Of a stretch of DNA of 6,001 nucleotides, positions 4,914-6,001 are shown one piece after another. Both the position numbers and the translations under genes were made by a program. Below the pieces are notes generated by a model. It was not told the origin of the DNA. It ran no database searches and was given only the letters and a program-made list of their open reading frames with translations. Source of the stretch: an uncultured delta proteobacterium (lineage in GTDB: Bacteria > Myxococcota_A > Polyangia > Polyangiales > Ga0077539); NCBI GenBank assembly GCA_903860995.1, contig CAIOSS010000040.1:1-6001 (forward strand), given 5' to 3'. How positions within the stretch are numbered: position 1 is the first letter of the stretch; every line of letters begins with the position of its first letter.

Positions 4914-6001
4914 ATGAGATCCTTTCGATCAAACTATCGGTCCACCCTCTCCATCCTCGTCGGCGCGGTCACCCTGCTGGGCGCCTCGGCGCACGCGCAG
5001 CGCCGCCGTCGCCCGGCGCCCGTCGCGTGCACGGCGGCCCAGCACGACTCCGACGGCCACTGCTGCGCCGGCGGCGAGGAGTGGGTGCCCGCCCGCGACC
5101 GCTGCATGTGCGTCGACGGCGCGGACGTCTGCCGTCAGGCCGCCCTCGCGGCCGCCCCGCCGCCCCCGCCCGTGGCGGTCCCGATGCCCCCGCCCCCGCC
5201 GCCGTCGCGCTGCCCGGAGGGCATGGTGCTGATGGACAGCCCGGTGTTCAACATGGGCGCCGGCGCGGGCCAGACCGGCGACCGCAACGAGACGCCCGCG
5301 CACCGCGTGACGCTCGCCCCGTACTGCATCGACCGCGCGGAGGTCACCGCGCATCGCTACCAGGAGTGCGCCACGTCGGGGGGGTGCACCACCTCGTCGA
5401 CGGTGAACTTCCCCGCCATCGCCGCCCCGCAGCTTCCCGCCTGGAACCAGCTCTGCAATGGCAACCGCGCCGACCGCGCCGACCACCCGATGAACTGCGT
5501 CGACTGGGCGCAGGCCAACACCTACTGCCGCTCGCGCGGCGGCCGCCTGCCCACCGAGGCGGAGTGGGAGTTCGCCGCGCGCGGGGCCGAGACCCGCACC
5601 TACCCCTGGGGCGAGGCCGCGCCCTCCCTCGACCGCGTCAACGCCTGCGACGCCGACTGCATCGCGCTGCTCAGCCGGAGCAACCTGTCGCGCCCCGCGG
5701 CGTCGCTCCCTGGCAGCGACTCGCACGGCGCCACCTCGCCGGCGGGCGCCTTCACCCCGGGCGCCTCGCTCTTCGGCGTGCTCGACATGGCCGGCAACGT
5801 GATGGAGTGGACCGGCGACTGGTTCGGCCTCTATACCGCCGCCCCGGCCACCGACCCCACCGGCGCCGCCGGGGGCGCCGACCGCGTGGCCCGCGGGGGG
5901 CACTGGTACTCCGGCACCGCGGCCGCGCTGCGCACCACCGCGCGCGTCCCGGCCAACCCGACCTTCCGCCTCGCGACCCTCGGGTTCCGCTGCGTGCATA
6001 C
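4914..6001 (+). CDS. Secreted SUMF1/FGE-like domain protein, lacking FGE catalytic cysteines (3' end cut)
   Basis: 362 residues are visible and the frame is open at the right edge. The N-terminus is a Sec signal peptide: R2, R5 and R9, a hydrophobic core at about 11-24, and likely cleavage after A26-H27-A28. Next come a Cys-rich segment (C39, C50, C51, C64, C66, C73) and a Pro-rich linker (82-97). A formylglycine-generating-enzyme/sulfatase-modifying-factor (SUMF1, PF03781-type) domain runs from about C100 to the end. Its hallmarks are G-M-V-L-M (103-107), RLPTEAEWEFAARG (211 on), Y-P-W-G (230-233), G-N-V-M-E-W-T-G-D-W (294-303), R-G-G-H-W (327-331) and G-F-R-C (357-360). Because G-F-R-C normally sits near the C-terminus, only a few codons are probably missing. 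In true FGEs two cysteines follow the R/K-G-G-S motif; here that stretch (332-341) has none, so sulfatase activation is unlikely. Many bacterial SUMF1 domains have other roles. The first codons are unusually AT-rich. It is divergent from the operon. Confidence 0.88.
   Translation, partial: MRSFRSNYRSTLSILVGAVTLLGASAHAQRRRRPAPVACTAAQHDSDGHCCAGGEEWVPARDRCMCVDGADVCRQAALAAAPPPPPVAVPMPPPPPPSRCPEGMVLMDSPVFNMGAGAGQTGDRNETPAHRVTLAPYCIDRAEVTAHRYQECATSGGCTTSSTVNFPAIAAPQLPAWNQLCNGNRADRADHPMNCVDWAQANTYCRSRGGRLPTEAEWEFAARGAETRTYPWGEAAPSLDRVNACDADCIALLSRSNLSRPAASLPGSDSHGATSPAGAFTPGASLFGVLDMAGNVMEWTGDWFGLYTAAPATDPTGAAGGADRVARGGHWYSGTAAALRTTARVPANPTFRLATLGFRCVH

Noticed and set aside
4929..5999. Long minus-strand open frame (356 codons) opposite the SUMF1 gene
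   Set aside because: It has a low-complexity Arg/Gly/Ala/Val translation with no motif. The plus strand carries a signal peptide, a ribosome site and all SUMF1 hallmarks.
4914..6001. True formylglycine-generating enzyme (sulfatase activator)
   Set aside because: The cysteine pair expected after the R-G-G-x-W segment is absent, and no sulfatase is seen nearby.

Overview
The window is very GC-rich, with strong G/C preference at third codon positions. It encodes secreted or lipid-anchored proteins of a style common in Myxococcota: a Trp-periodic propeller-like protein, a Cys-containing repeat lipoprotein, and a secreted SUMF1-domain protein with a Cys-rich head and Pro-rich linker. A member of the Myxococcota (Polyangiales-like) is my best guess. 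This is an inference from style and composition, because the window holds no marker gene.

Layout. Bases 1-1122 (+) are the 3' part of a gene for a repeat-built, probably extracytoplasmic protein whose start lies outside the window. It converges across a 97-base gap on a four-gene minus-strand cluster (4777 down to 1220). In transcription order the cluster encodes a lipoprotein with two tandem domains, a NahK-like small-molecule kinase, a YchJ-family SEC-C protein and an MFS transporter of the anion:cation symporter (ACS) type. Genes 1/2 and 3/4 overlap by the same four bases (GTGA), and genes 2/3 are 29 bases apart, so the cluster looks like one operon. A TTGACA-type promoter lies just upstream of the lipoprotein gene. 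Divergently from it, a secreted formylglycine-generating-enzyme-like (SUMF1) protein starts at 4914 and runs off the right edge only a few codons after the family's usual C-terminal motif.

How the genes may work together. The ACS-type importer and the sugar-kinase-like protein would fit uptake and phosphorylation of a carbohydrate or sugar acid, with the lipoprotein acting in the envelope. The YchJ-like protein has no known role in such a pathway. The SUMF1 protein lacks the cysteine pair that defines active formylglycine-generating enzymes and probably has another role.

I found no RNA genes, mobile elements, CRISPR arrays or convincing intrinsic terminators. No stretch longer than 300 bases lacks a gene. 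The most interesting points are the operon's gene combination, the exact 55-residue Trp period in the first protein, the duplicated lipoprotein domain with identically spaced cysteines, and the apparently non-catalytic SUMF1 protein.
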